Assembly: GCF_022427965.1 (NCBI RefSeq)
Contig: NZ_JAKTTI010000001.1
Span: 62,001 to 126,000, forward strand
From: Fredinandcohnia quinoae
GTDB taxonomy: Bacteria; Bacillota; Bacilli; Bacillales; Bacillaceae_L
DNA: 64,000 nucleotides
Reading direction: 5' to 3'
A program made the translations under genes and the position numbers. The notes below the pieces were generated by a model. The model was given only the letters and a program-made list of their open reading frames with translations. It made no database searches and was not told where the DNA came from. Positions 28,909 through 37,492 of this stretch are shown in pieces (positions within the stretch are counted from its first letter, which is position 1; every line of letters begins with the position of its first letter).

Positions 28909-30138
28909 TTAATTCAATTTTTTAATACGATCACTTTGGCTAATAATATCTGTAATACGAACCCCAAAATTCTCATCGATTACAACTACTTCACCTTTAG
29001 CAATGAGTTTACTATTAACTAGAACATCAACAGGTTCACCTGCTAGTTTATCTAATTCAATAATAGAACCTGGTGATAGCTCAAGTATTTCCTTTATTGA
29101 ACGTTTTGTTCTGCCTAGCTCAACGGTTACTTGCAACGGGATATCTAGTAGCATGTTAAGGTTCTTAGATTCAGGTTCATTAAGATGAACCTGCTCAAAG
29201 TTTGAAAAAACAGCTGGTTGAACATTTGCCTGACTTTGACCACCCCCAAAATTCAAACCTAGATGTTGAGGTCCTTGTTGTTGTACAGGAGTGTACTGAT
29301 TCATATGATGATCATATGAATGTGTCTGTTGTTGTGTAATATTCGTTTGAGTCGTATTTTCTTCTTGATTCATAGTTTGCATCCCTTGTTCGATTAATTG
29401 TGGCGCTGCATATTCAATTGCAGGTGCGACTTCCTGACCTGCAGACTGATTTAATAGTTCATTCACAAGTTCTTTTGCAAACTGAACTGGTACTAACTGC
29501 ATGATGCTTGAATCGATTAATTCACCAATCTTTAATCGGAATGATATTTTTATTAAAATATCATCAGAAGGTAATTTTTCAGTTCCCTCTCCTTCTTTAA
29601 TATCCAATAAATCTATACTAGGTGGTGAAATATCAATTTTTTTACTAAAAACAGTAGACATTGAAGTTGCAGCAGAACCCATCATTTGATTCATCGCTTC
29701 TTGTACAGCACTTAATTGTATTTCTCCTAACAACTCTGGTGGGTTCTCCCCATTTCCTCCAAGCATTAAATCTGCAATAATCGTAGCATCACTTTGTTGG
29801 ATCACTAATAAATTCGTTCCAGAAAAGCCCACTGTATAACTTACATGAATCGCAACATAAGGCTGTGGAAATTCATTTGATAAATTACTTCTATGAACGA
29901 TTGATACATTTGGAGTAGTGATATCAACTTTTTGATTAAGTAAGGTTGATAATGCTGTTGCTGAACTTCCAAAAGAGATATTACCAATTTCCCCCAATGC
30001 ATCCTGTTCCATTAATGAAAGATAATCTTCAACAGGGGGATGAACTTCACCACTCATTGGCTCATTGTTGTCTGTATCATCGGTACCTTTTAATAGAGCA
30101 TCAATTTCATCCTGTGATAGCATATTTCCATTACTCAT
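28909..30138 (-). CDS. fliY: Flagellar switch protein/CheY-P phosphatase FliY
   Basis: About 409 residues in three parts: an N-terminal CheY-binding motif (LSQDEIDALLKGT), a CheC-like phosphatase domain with two E-x2-N helices (LGEIGNISFGSSATAL near 50-65 and VQEAMNQMMGSAATSM near 146-161), and a C-terminal FliN/SpoA domain (about 325-400). The domains are joined by an unusually long Q/N/T-rich linker (about 245-320). C-ring component. The ATG at 30138 is chosen because the GGGGGAG SD overlaps the earlier ATG at 30144. Overlaps the 3' end of fliM. Confidence 0.97.
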   Translation of the reverse strand: MSNGNMLSQDEIDALLKGTDDTDNNEPMSGEVHPPVEDYLSLMEQDALGEIGNISFGSSATALSTLLNQKVDITTPNVSIVHRSNLSNEFPQPYVAIHVSYTVGFSGTNLLVIQQSDATIIADLMLGGNGENPPELLGEIQLSAVQEAMNQMMGSAATSMSTVFSKKIDISPPSIDLLDIKEGEGTEKLPSDDILIKISFRLKIGELIDSSIMQLVPVQFAKELVNELLNQSAGQEVAPAIEYAAPQLIEQGMQTMNQEENTTQTNITQQQTHSYDHHMNQYTPVQQQGPQHLGLNFGGGQSQANVQPAVFSNFEQVHLNEPESKNLNMLLDIPLQVTVELGRTKRSIKEILELSPGSIIELDKLAGEPVDVLVNSKLIAKGEVVVIDENFGVRITDIISQSDRIKKLN

Positions 30139-31132
30139 CTTCATCGCTCCCCCCTTTAATCTGTTCCAATACTTGAACAGCTTGCTTCCGATTCATTTTC
30201 CCTGCTTGTACATAAAATTTAGGAGTACTCCCTATTTTTAATATAATCGGAAGATTAATTTCTTTATCAAGCTGAATAATATCACCTTTGTCTAATAATA
30301 GGAATTCTTGAATCGATATATTCGATACACCTAATTCAGCAATTATTGGAAGACTTGCATCCTTAAGATTATTTTCAATTTCAATTACTTCCTGCAAATT
30401 TCTGTCCTTTTTAGGTGCTGATTGCATCCAATAATGAGCAGATAACTTTGGAATAATGGGTTCTAGTACCACATGCGGGATACAAATATTAATCATCCCA
30501 CTGGTTTCACCAATTTGAGTATTTAATGAAATGACAACAACTGTTTCATTAGGCGAAACCATTTGTAAAAATTGTGGATTTACTTCAAAATCAGTTAGAA
30601 TGGGTTCAATCTCAATCATTGTACTCCATGCTTCTCTTAAATGATCAAACGCTTTTTCAAACATATTACTCATAATTTGTGTTTCAATCTCAGTAAGATT
30701 TTCAATTTTATTAACGCTTGCTCCTCTTCCTCCAAGCATTCGGTCCATCATTGCATATGCAATATTCGGATTAACTTCCAACAATAGACGTCCCTCAAGT
30801 GGCGGAACTTCGAAAACATTTAAAATCGTCATCTTAGGAATGGATCGAATGAATTCCTCATATGGGATCTGATCCGCTGTTGCTACAGTAATTTGAACAT
30901 AGGTTCGTAACTGCGCTGAAAAATAAGTAGTTAATAATCGAGCAAAATTCTCGTGAATTCGAGTTAAACTTCTTATTTGATCCTTAGAAAAACGTAAAGC
31001 ACGTTTAAAATCATAAACCTTTACCCTTCTCTCCGTTTCTTCCTTTTTCAATTCATCAGCATTCATTTCGCCAGTTGAAATGGCTGATAAAAGGGCATCT
31101 ATTTCACTTTGTGATAAAATTTCTCCCGGCAT
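30131..31132 (-). CDS. fliM: Flagellar motor switch protein FliM
   Basis: 333-residue C-ring protein. N-terminal CheY-P-binding peptide ILSQSEIDALLSAIS, a middle CheC-like domain lacking the phosphatase residues, containing GGRGASVNK near 138-146 (equivalent to the GGxG motif contacting FliG), and a C-terminal SpoA domain. ATG at 31132 with GGAGGTGG SD. Together with FliG and FliY it forms the switch complex. Confidence 0.97.
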   Translation of the reverse strand: MPGEILSQSEIDALLSAISTGEMNADELKKEETERRVKVYDFKRALRFSKDQIRSLTRIHENFARLLTTYFSAQLRTYVQITVATADQIPYEEFIRSIPKMTILNVFEVPPLEGRLLLEVNPNIAYAMMDRMLGGRGASVNKIENLTEIETQIMSNMFEKAFDHLREAWSTMIEIEPILTDFEVNPQFLQMVSPNETVVVISLNTQIGETSGMINICIPHVVLEPIIPKLSAHYWMQSAPKKDRNLQEVIEIENNLKDASLPIIAELGVSNISIQEFLLLDKGDIIQLDKEINLPIILKIGSTPKFYVQAGKMNRKQAVQVLEQIKGGSDEDE

Positions 31133-31174
31133 CGTTCCACCTCCGCTTCACTTTAAACAACTTCATGTATTCTA

Positions 31175-31600
31175 TTATTGTGGAAGAAAGGAGGTCGCAT
31201 ACACCTTTACGACAGTTCCGTCTTGCATAAGTTCATTTATTCTTTTCTTTAATTTGTTCTCTAAATTAGTAATTCCCTTTTCTCCAGTAAATTCTTCAGA
31301 TTTCATACCGGCAAGCTCCTTAATAATAAGGTTTTTAACTTGAAAATTTCTTTTTTCCAATTCTTCTTTTGCTTTCTTACTATCTGTTTGAATGTTAAAA
31401 GAAATACGAATATAATCATCACTCAATAACTGTGTAGTAATCTCTGGAAACTCAACAGTTGATTCAACAATTTTTTCGATTGATGGTTCTTTCTCTTTAT
31501 CATCATTTGTAAATTTAGTAATAATAATAAAAGCGGTTGTACCTACTAAGGTAATACAACTTATAATTATAACCATAATCATAAGTAGCTTATTTTTCAT
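31175..31600 (-). CDS. fliL: Flagellar basal body-associated protein FliL
   Basis: 141 residues: short cytoplasmic N-terminus, one membrane helix (about 5-27), then an extracytoplasmic FliL domain ending in a conserved-type tail (DGTVVKVYATSFLPQ). FliL associates with stators and supports torque. Six bp after swrD; 42 bp before fliM. Confidence 0.95.
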   Translation of the reverse strand: MKNKLLMIMVIIISCITLVGTTAFIIITKFTNDDKEKEPSIEKIVESTVEFPEITTQLLSDDYIRISFNIQTDSKKAKEELEKRNFQVKNLIIKELAGMKSEEFTGEKGITNLENKLKKRINELMQDGTVVKVYATSFLPQ

Positions 31601-31606
31601 AACAGC

Positions 31607-31816
31607 TTATCCCTCCAGGTTCTCACGAAGGCTCAATACGTTTATCCTTTTGTAAAAGTCAATAACCTTCAATTGAACTTCGTTTTCAGACTCTTTAACC
31701 ACAAATTTCTTTCCATTCGTGAGCGTGATGGTTGTGTCTGGAAACGACTCAACTTGCTCAAAATACAATGCATTTAATGAAAACTGCTTCCCATTTAATT
31801 TCGTTAAGGTTATCAA
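31607..31816 (-). CDS. swrD: SwrD (FlbD family) motor-torque protein
   Basis: 69-residue FlbD-family protein (MITLTKLNGKQFSLN... DTTITLTNGKKFVVKES) matching SwrD/YlzI, which in B. subtilis raises flagellar power for swarming. The start is a TTG at 31816, and no recognisable SD precedes it. Instead a 7-bp GC hairpin (31824-31850) sits between flgE and this codon, so expression may be weak, structured or coupled. Next gene fliL starts 6 bp later. Confidence 0.9.
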   Translation of the reverse strand: MITLTKLNGKQFSLNALYFEQVESFPDTTITLTNGKKFVVKESENEVQLKVIDFYKRINVLSLRENLEG

Positions 31817-31823
31817 GTTAATC

Positions 31824-31850
31824 GGGGCTTAAGCAAAAAACCAAAGCCCC
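31824..31850 (-). promoter_or_regulatory. Hairpin in the flgE-swrD junction
   Basis: GGGGCTT and AAGCCCC pair across a 13-nt T-rich loop. It lies 7 bp past the flgE stop and ends 7 nt before the swrD TTG. No poly-U follows, so it may act as an mRNA stabiliser/attenuator or a translational control element rather than a terminator. Confidence 0.4.
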
Positions 31851-31857
31851 ATACCCC

Positions 31858-32796
31858 CTATCGTTTTAGGTTAACAAGTTCTTGTAAGATTTCATCAGAC
31901 GTTGTAATAATTCGAGTATTCGCTTGAAAACCACGTTGTGCAACAATCATCTCTGTAAATTCTTCAGAAAGGTCCACATTCGACATTTCGAGTGCACCTG
32001 ATTCCACTGAACCAAGACCTGATTGTCCAGCAAAGTTTAATACTGGTGCACCTGAGTTAGAAGATTCTTTGAATAAATTCCCGCCAACCTTTTCAAGCCC
32101 ACCAGAGTTAGGGAATTTAGATAATACCATCTGACCTGCCCATCGTAATGTTCCTGCTGCATCGACATAAGTTACAGAGCCATCCTTCCCAATACTCATG
32201 CTTTTTGCATCAGTCGGAATTCTGATAGGCTTGTATGCAATCGGAACTGTAGGGGTTGCAGTTTGACTATAGCCTGGTGTAGCCCCCGGTGCAAACGTGA
32301 AATCTTTAGGGTCAATTTCGGATGGTTCAGGACTTTGTGGTACTGTAGCTTGATAAGATCCAAATCCATGCACATACATTCCACTACTAGTAACTAAATA
32401 ACCTTCTTGATCAAGATAAAGGTTGCCCGCTCTTGTATACATGGCTTCCTGATCAAAACCTGTTGCTTTAGTAGATGTTGGAGACACCTGAAAAAAACCA
32501 TCTCCTGAAATTGCTACATCTAATACTCTAGCTGTTGTTTGGATACTTCCAGGATTATGAACAGTATCAATTGCTGCTAGTGATGAACCAAGACCTACTT
32601 GTTTTGGATTCACACCACCAAGGTTTTGACCCGGAGCAGTCGCACCGTTAATTGTTTGACTCATAATATCTGTAAAAATTGTTCTTCCCTTTTTGAAACC
32701 ATACGTATTAACATTTGCTATATTATTACCAATTACGTCTAATTTTGTTTGGAAGTTTTTCATTCCACTAATTCCTGAGTACATTGAACGTAGCAT
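31858..32796 (-). CDS. flgE: Flagellar hook protein FlgE
   Basis: About 312-residue FlgE/F/G-family axial protein. It has the N-terminal bb-rod motif (MLRSMYSGISGMKNFQ, then NNIANVNTYGFKKGR) and the matching C-terminal helix (VDLSEEFTEMIVAQRGFQAN), with a central hook domain. Position after flgD and before swrD fits the hook gene, called FlgE/FlgG in different Bacillus annotations. The ATG at 32796 follows AGGGGG; 11 upstream in-frame codons lack a suitable SD and are not counted. No membrane segments; exported by the flagellar apparatus. Confidence 0.95.
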   Translation of the reverse strand: MLRSMYSGISGMKNFQTKLDVIGNNIANVNTYGFKKGRTIFTDIMSQTINGATAPGQNLGGVNPKQVGLGSSLAAIDTVHNPGSIQTTARVLDVAISGDGFFQVSPTSTKATGFDQEAMYTRAGNLYLDQEGYLVTSSGMYVHGFGSYQATVPQSPEPSEIDPKDFTFAPGATPGYSQTATPTVPIAYKPIRIPTDAKSMSIGKDGSVTYVDAAGTLRWAGQMVLSKFPNSGGLEKVGGNLFKESSNSGAPVLNFAGQSGLGSVESGALEMSNVDLSEEFTEMIVAQRGFQANTRIITTSDEILQELVNLKR

Positions 32797-32873
32797 TCTT
32801 TTTTCCCCCTTTATATTTGGTGGCTTCAATCATTCAGCTCACCTTGGCTTCCTTTAAAGGTCCAGCCATATTT

Positions 32874-33245
32874 TCAATCTAATAAAATTGTTCCATTTAT
32901 ATTTGTGAATATTTGCGAATTGGCCTCTTGTCGATTCATTGCCGTTATTACTGTATTATTAGTAACATTAACAATCAAAGCAGCATCTCCCATAACAACT
33001 AGTGAGTCATGAATTCCTTTAGTCTTTGCTTCAGAAATTTTCCCTTGAATTTCCTCCCATTTCGACTCTTGAATTCTTATGTTCCTCTCATCTAATCTTT
33101 TTTGAGCATGCTTACTTATTTTTAAATTTGTTTCTTGTTGTAATGATTCTTTAAAAGTGACACTTGGCTGTTCAGGAACCTTTAACTTATTGCGATTCGA
33201 TAAGAATAAAGGATGGTTTTGAATTTGTAAAATTCGATGATCCAA
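32874..33245 (-). CDS. TIGR02530-type flagellar operon protein
   Basis: 123 residues with the conserved core SKHAQKRLDERNI (about 43-55), GIHDSLVVMGDAALIVNV and NNTVITAMNR, which I recognise as the TIGR02530 'flagellar operon protein' family of Firmicutes. The role is not established. The start is TTG at 33245 with AGGAGG upstream. It lies between the hook-cap gene flgD and hook gene flgE, so a part in hook assembly or export is plausible but only inferred. Confidence 0.85.
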   Translation of the reverse strand: MDHRILQIQNHPLFLSNRNKLKVPEQPSVTFKESLQQETNLKISKHAQKRLDERNIRIQESKWEEIQGKISEAKTKGIHDSLVVMGDAALIVNVTNNTVITAMNRQEANSQIFTNINGTILLD

Positions 33246-33262
33246 GTTAACACCTCCTAAGA

Positions 33263-33718
33263 TTACGGTTTACTAGAAGGCTCAGATACTTTTATAATTT
33301 CATCGTTGTAGATAGTGGTTCCATCCTCTAATTCTAGTTGAATAAAGTCTGATTTTTGAGAAATAGATTTAACAACCCCACTTCCAGTCTTTGTAACCTC
33401 ATCTCCATTAGCATCTGTATCCTTATAGCTGTATTCCACTTCTTTTCCTATCATACTGCTGTATTTTAATAGAAGTTCTCCAGATTGGCTATTGACAAAC
33501 TTCTCCAAAGTCTTATTCATATTGGTCATTTGCTCCAGTGATGAGAATGTCGCCATTTGGGCAATAAAATCCTTATCTTCCATTGGATTCATAGGATCTT
33601 GATTTTGTAATTGTGTCATTAATATTTTTAAAAAATCATCCTTGCCTAAAATGTCAGAGCCTGTTTTTCGTTCAGTTTGATAATTTGATAGATACAAACT
33701 TGGGTCAACTTTAGTCAT
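33263..33718 (-). CDS. flgD: Hook-capping scaffold protein FlgD
   Basis: About 151-residue FlgD, the cap on which hook subunits polymerise. The hallmark N-terminal motif is [19 protein letters not shown] then [15 protein letters not shown] (about 28-65), followed by a small beta domain. ATG at 33718 has AGGTGG 8 nt upstream; an earlier in-frame GTG overlaps that SD. fliK precedes it with about 12 bp between. Confidence 0.96.
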   Translation of the reverse strand: MTKVDPSLYLSNYQTERKTGSDILGKDDFLKILMTQLQNQDPMNPMEDKDFIAQMATFSSLEQMTNMNKTLEKFVNSQSGELLLKYSSMIGKEVEYSYKDTDANGDEVTKTGSGVVKSISQKSDFIQLELEDGTTIYNDEIIKVSEPSSKP

Positions 33719-33730
33719 TGAAATAACCAC

Positions 33731-35107
33731 CTATACTTTAATATTGACTAGTTCATCAAGAAGCGCATCGACAAATGAGTTTTCTTCATTTGAATCATGC
33801 TGTTCATTTTGATTATTTTGTTGCTGTGATTGCTGCTTCTGTTGCTCACTTTCCCTTTGTAAGCTTCTTTCACTTTGATGCATTAACTGAGTCGAAATAT
33901 CTATTTTGTCTACAGCTATATTTTGCATTTGGAAAGAATGCTTGAGACTAGATAGGTGTGATTCTACTAATTCTTTTGCGTGATTAGTAGATGCCATTAT
34001 TTTAGCAATCAACCCACCCTCACTTTGGAGTAGCTCGATTCGTAAAGATCCAAGATGTTCAGGATAAAGCTTAATGAGAAGCCTATGTTGTCCACCACTA
34101 TTTAGGTAACTACTTTTTGCTAGAATATTTTCGAATTGCTTAATAAATTGCTCTTGATTTGGTACTTGTCTACCATTCTGTTCAACAAAAAGTGTGAATT
34201 GTTGTGTCCTACTCATCGGCATATTCAACAAATCATTAGTCGCAACCACCGCTTCCACAGGCATCGTTGAAACGGTTTGACTATTACTCAAATTTTCAAC
34301 CAGTACCTGATTTGACATCGGTAACTTTTCATTTACAATCCCTTTTGGTGTTGAAAAATACCGAGAATGAATCGACTGTACGTAGTGTATTCGATTTGTC
34401 GGATCTTGAATTTGCTTATTTTCAAGACCAAGCTTTTTATCAAGATTTCCTATTAAAGTAGCTAGTACTTTTAATGTCTTTTCATCGATTGTATCCTGAT
34501 GATCAGACGTTGGACTAGTTTGAAGCATTTCTTTAACTAAGGTCTTTAACTTTTTTAATAAATTTTGCAGATCTTGATGATTAATCTGACCTGAAGTATT
34601 TGTTTCGTCGTGATTCGAAGACATCACAAGTAGTAAACCAATAATGCTATCTTTACTTGTCAAATTTTCTAGTGTTAAATCATTCTTTCCTGCTTGAAAT
34701 GCTTCAAAGAAAAGCTCTACTTGTTCGACGATATCCTTTGGTAAATCAACTAATAGACCCTCTAATCCCGATTGGTCTTGATCGGCTTGAAGGAGTTCTT
34801 GTAATGTTGCAAGAATGTCATTCAACTCTTCATTAGATAATTCAAAATCACTATCATCAGTGTTTAGTATGCTAGCGAGTTGTTGATTAAGTTCTTCAAC
34901 TTCAGAATTTTCCTCTGTCACTTTTTCTCTTACAGGAGGCTGATTGGTTTTATCTACGATTGATTGTAGCTTTTCACGGAATGACTTCTTTCCAACATTC
35001 GTTCCAAGAGATGATTCTTTAATAGCGGAAGAATCTTTTGTTTTTGATTGTAAAGCAGTTGGTTGGCTTGACAATGCGTTAAAGTCGAATCCTGGTACTG
35101 TGCTCAC
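33731..35107 (-). CDS. fliK: Flagellar hook-length control protein FliK
   Basis: About 458 residues. Long acidic, low-complexity N-terminal ruler-like region, then the conserved C-terminal Flg_hook domain (about 330-415: HRLLIKLYPEHLGSLRIEL, then LVESHLSSLKHSF). It ends with a Q/N-rich stretch near 425-445. FliK measures hook length and triggers FlhB. Start GTG at 35107 with GGAGG 8 nt before; the GTG at 35116 overlaps the SD. A shorter FliK-like gene (ylqG) lies at 51990-52592. Confidence 0.93.
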   Translation of the reverse strand: MSTVPGFDFNALSSQPTALQSKTKDSSAIKESSLGTNVGKKSFREKLQSIVDKTNQPPVREKVTEENSEVEELNQQLASILNTDDSDFELSNEELNDILATLQELLQADQDQSGLEGLLVDLPKDIVEQVELFFEAFQAGKNDLTLENLTSKDSIIGLLLVMSSNHDETNTSGQINHQDLQNLLKKLKTLVKEMLQTSPTSDHQDTIDEKTLKVLATLIGNLDKKLGLENKQIQDPTNRIHYVQSIHSRYFSTPKGIVNEKLPMSNQVLVENLSNSQTVSTMPVEAVVATNDLLNMPMSRTQQFTLFVEQNGRQVPNQEQFIKQFENILAKSSYLNSGGQHRLLIKLYPEHLGSLRIELLQSEGGLIAKIMASTNHAKELVESHLSSLKHSFQMQNIAVDKIDISTQLMHQSERSLQRESEQQKQQSQQQNNQNEQHDSNEENSFVDALLDELVNIKV

Positions 35108-35139
35108 TTTTTTCACCTCCTTCCAAATACATAACAGCT

Positions 35140-35715
35140 TTATTTCGTTAATAACTCAGTATACTTAGCTGCGTCTTCCGGAGACATTTTCTCTAAAATT
35201 GCAGCAAGTTTATCCGTTTTGATAGTAGCCAGTATTTCTTTTGCATCTGACTCCTTTAAATTGGGAATAATTAAAGCAGCATTCTTAGGTGACATCGTTT
35301 CATACATCTTCGTAAGTTCTTCAAACGTTCTCCCTTTCGAAAGAGTATCCTCCTGAAGGCTTGTTAATTCATTTGTAAGTTTACTAATTTCCAGCTTTAG
35401 AGAATCAATTTCCTCTTGTTTTGTAGTTAATGATTTTTCAAGTTTATCGATACTTTCTTTCTTCTTGCTAATTTCTGTTTGAAGTTTTACAACTTTTTCT
35501 TCCGTTTTCTCATTTTTTTCAGTTGCTTTTTCTTCCTCAGTAAACAGATTTGATATCACAGGCACTTTTTCAGCAAAATCTTTTACCATTCCAAGCGTAT
35601 TAACACCAGCAACAGATAATAATACAATTACTAATATGACTGTAAAAAGAGTTGGAATGAAGATAACGAAAAGAAACCATTGGATTTTACTATAATCTTT
35701 TTCAGTAGTTTCCAT
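35140..35715 (-). CDS. ylxF: MotE-like flagellar protein (YlxF)
   Basis: 191 residues: membrane helix near the N-terminus (about 11-35), long coiled coil (about 60-125), and a C-terminal helical domain containing MSPKNAALIIPNLKESDAKEIL, recalling the FliG/MgtE N-terminal repeats. MotE-family proteins in some bacteria act as chaperones or partners of flagellar motor parts; B. subtilis YlxF is at the same place between fliJ and fliK. Function here is inferred from family and position. Confidence 0.85.
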   Translation of the reverse strand: METTEKDYSKIQWFLFVIFIPTLFTVILVIVLLSVAGVNTLGMVKDFAEKVPVISNLFTEEEKATEKNEKTEEKVVKLQTEISKKKESIDKLEKSLTTKQEEIDSLKLEISKLTNELTSLQEDTLSKGRTFEELTKMYETMSPKNAALIIPNLKESDAKEILATIKTDKLAAILEKMSPEDAAKYTELLTK

Positions 35716-35723
35716 ACTCTCAC

Positions 35724-36167
35724 CTAAATTCCTTTGTTCATATATTGTTGAATCGAGATTTCATCCATAAAATGATTTTCAAAAGCATTTATTGTTTGTA
35801 CATGATTTGCAAAATCCCGCTCTGATATTTTCTCATATTTTTTCACTTCAATATTTTTTTCAGTTAGAATCGCCTGTAGTTTTTGCATTTTATTTCTACT
35901 TTTTACAACTAATTGTTGATAATAATTAATTGTTTTTTCCAAGCTCGAAATAAAGTACTGTTGGCTTCTAATATCATCAATGGATAGACCATTAGTCAAT
36001 TCTTCGCGCTGATGCTCTTCAAGAGTTTCTTTCTTCTTAAGGGAATCATATAAACCTTGGGCAACATTCTCAAACTCCTTAACTGATTCCTTATAATCAG
36101 CTAAAACTTGATTTTTTTCATTTTCTTTTATCGTTAATATTTTTTGAAATTTAAATTGATAACTCAT
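35724..36167 (-). CDS. fliJ: Flagellar export chaperone/ATPase stalk FliJ
   Basis: About 147 residues, almost entirely a helical coiled coil (MSYQFKFQKILTIKENEKNQ at the start), as expected of FliJ, which inserts into the FliI hexamer and contacts FlhA. ATG at 36167 lies 9 nt after AGGTGA; the earlier ATG at 36176 directly abuts that SD. Overlaps the fliI stop region slightly. Confidence 0.93.
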   Translation of the reverse strand: MSYQFKFQKILTIKENEKNQVLADYKESVKEFENVAQGLYDSLKKKETLEEHQREELTNGLSIDDIRSQQYFISSLEKTINYYQQLVVKSRNKMQKLQAILTEKNIEVKKYEKISERDFANHVQTINAFENHFMDEISIQQYMNKGI

Positions 36168-36172
36168 AGGGA

Positions 36173-37489
36173 TCATTCACCTTTTTCAGTAAGTTGATTT
36201 AATTGTTGCACACTATCTTCGAATGTAACCTTTTCATCTGTTTCTTGTTTAAGAAATGAGATGATTTTTGGATAATAGCGGATCGCTTCATCAACTTCAA
36301 TGGATGAGCCTCTTTTATAAGCACCTATATTAATTAAGTCTTCAGAGTTCATATACGTAGCCAAAATACCTCTAAGTTTTTCAGCATTCTTCTTATGATT
36401 CTTAACCACAATTTGATTCATTACACGACTAATACTTTTCAACACATTGATAGCAGGATACTGTCCTTTATTAGCAAGGTTTCTGTCTAAGACAAAATGG
36501 CCATCTAAAATACCTCTAACCGTATCAGCAATTGGTTCATTCATATCATCACCATCAACTAAGACAGTATAAAAAGCAGTAATTGTTCCAACATCATTTG
36601 CACCAGTACGTTCTAAAAGCTTAGGAAGTGTAGCGAATACACTTGGAGTATATCCTTTTGTAGTTGGTGGTTCACCAATCGCCAATCCAATCTCTCTTCC
36701 CGCCATTGCGACACGTGTAACTGAATCCATCATCAGCATTACATTTTGGCCTTGATCCCTAAAATATTCTGCAATTGCGGTTGCGGTCATTGCAGCCTTC
36801 ATCCTTAATAATGCTGGTTGGTCAGATGTGGCAACGACCACAATTGATCTCTTTAAGCCTTCCTCACCTAAATCCTTTTCCATAAATTCTCGTACTTCTC
36901 TACCACGTTCCCCAACAAGTGCAATTACGTTAATATCTGCCGTCGTATTGCGTGCAATCATCCCTAATAATGTACTCTTACCAACACCACTACCCGCAAA
37001 GATACCAACTCGTTGACCTTTTCCAACCGTTAATAAACTATCAATCATTCTTACTCCAACTTCAATTGGTTCATCAATTGGTGGACGATTCATCGGATTT
37101 GGTGGTTCCTGTTCAGTTGGAACAGATGTCAACCCTCTAGTCGCTAAGCTTCCATCAAGAGTTTGACCAAGAGGGTCCAACACTTTTCCAATAAGAGAAG
37201 CCCCAACCTTGATATCAAGTGGTTTGCCAGTTCCTTCTACAATACTACCTGGTGAAATATCCTTCACATTTGAAAATGGCATTAATATGACATTTTCTTC
37301 ACGGAAGCCAACAACTTCAGCTTGTATACTTCTTTTTTTAGTTGAGCCGACTAAAATATTACATATATCCCCAATGGAACACTCAGGACCTCTTGATTCA
37401 ATCATTAAACCAACAACTCTAGAAACTTTTCCGTAGCGTTTATAGGAATCTATTGAATTAATTTCACTGAGAAGTTCTATTGCCCTCAC
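36173..37489 (-). CDS. fliI: Flagellum-specific ATPase FliI
   Basis: 438-residue ATPase related to F1 beta. Walker A is in FAGSGVGKSTLLG near residue 165-178, Walker B in VMLMMDSVTRVA near 250-260. It unfolds and delivers export substrates with FliH and FliJ. GTG start at 37489 behind GGAGG, 3 bp after fliH. Confidence 0.98.
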   Translation of the reverse strand: MRAIELLSEINSIDSYKRYGKVSRVVGLMIESRGPECSIGDICNILVGSTKKRSIQAEVVGFREENVILMPFSNVKDISPGSIVEGTGKPLDIKVGASLIGKVLDPLGQTLDGSLATRGLTSVPTEQEPPNPMNRPPIDEPIEVGVRMIDSLLTVGKGQRVGIFAGSGVGKSTLLGMIARNTTADINVIALVGERGREVREFMEKDLGEEGLKRSIVVVATSDQPALLRMKAAMTATAIAEYFRDQGQNVMLMMDSVTRVAMAGREIGLAIGEPPTTKGYTPSVFATLPKLLERTGANDVGTITAFYTVLVDGDDMNEPIADTVRGILDGHFVLDRNLANKGQYPAINVLKSISRVMNQIVVKNHKKNAEKLRGILATYMNSEDLINIGAYKRGSSIEVDEAIRYYPKIISFLKQETDEKVTFEDSVQQLNQLTEKGE

Positions 37490-37492
37490 GAA

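Noticed and set aside
31824-31850. Hairpin read as a terminator splitting the fla/che operon after flgE
   Set aside because: No U-tract follows the stem, and the genes continue with tight spacing. Kept as a possible regulatory stem only.
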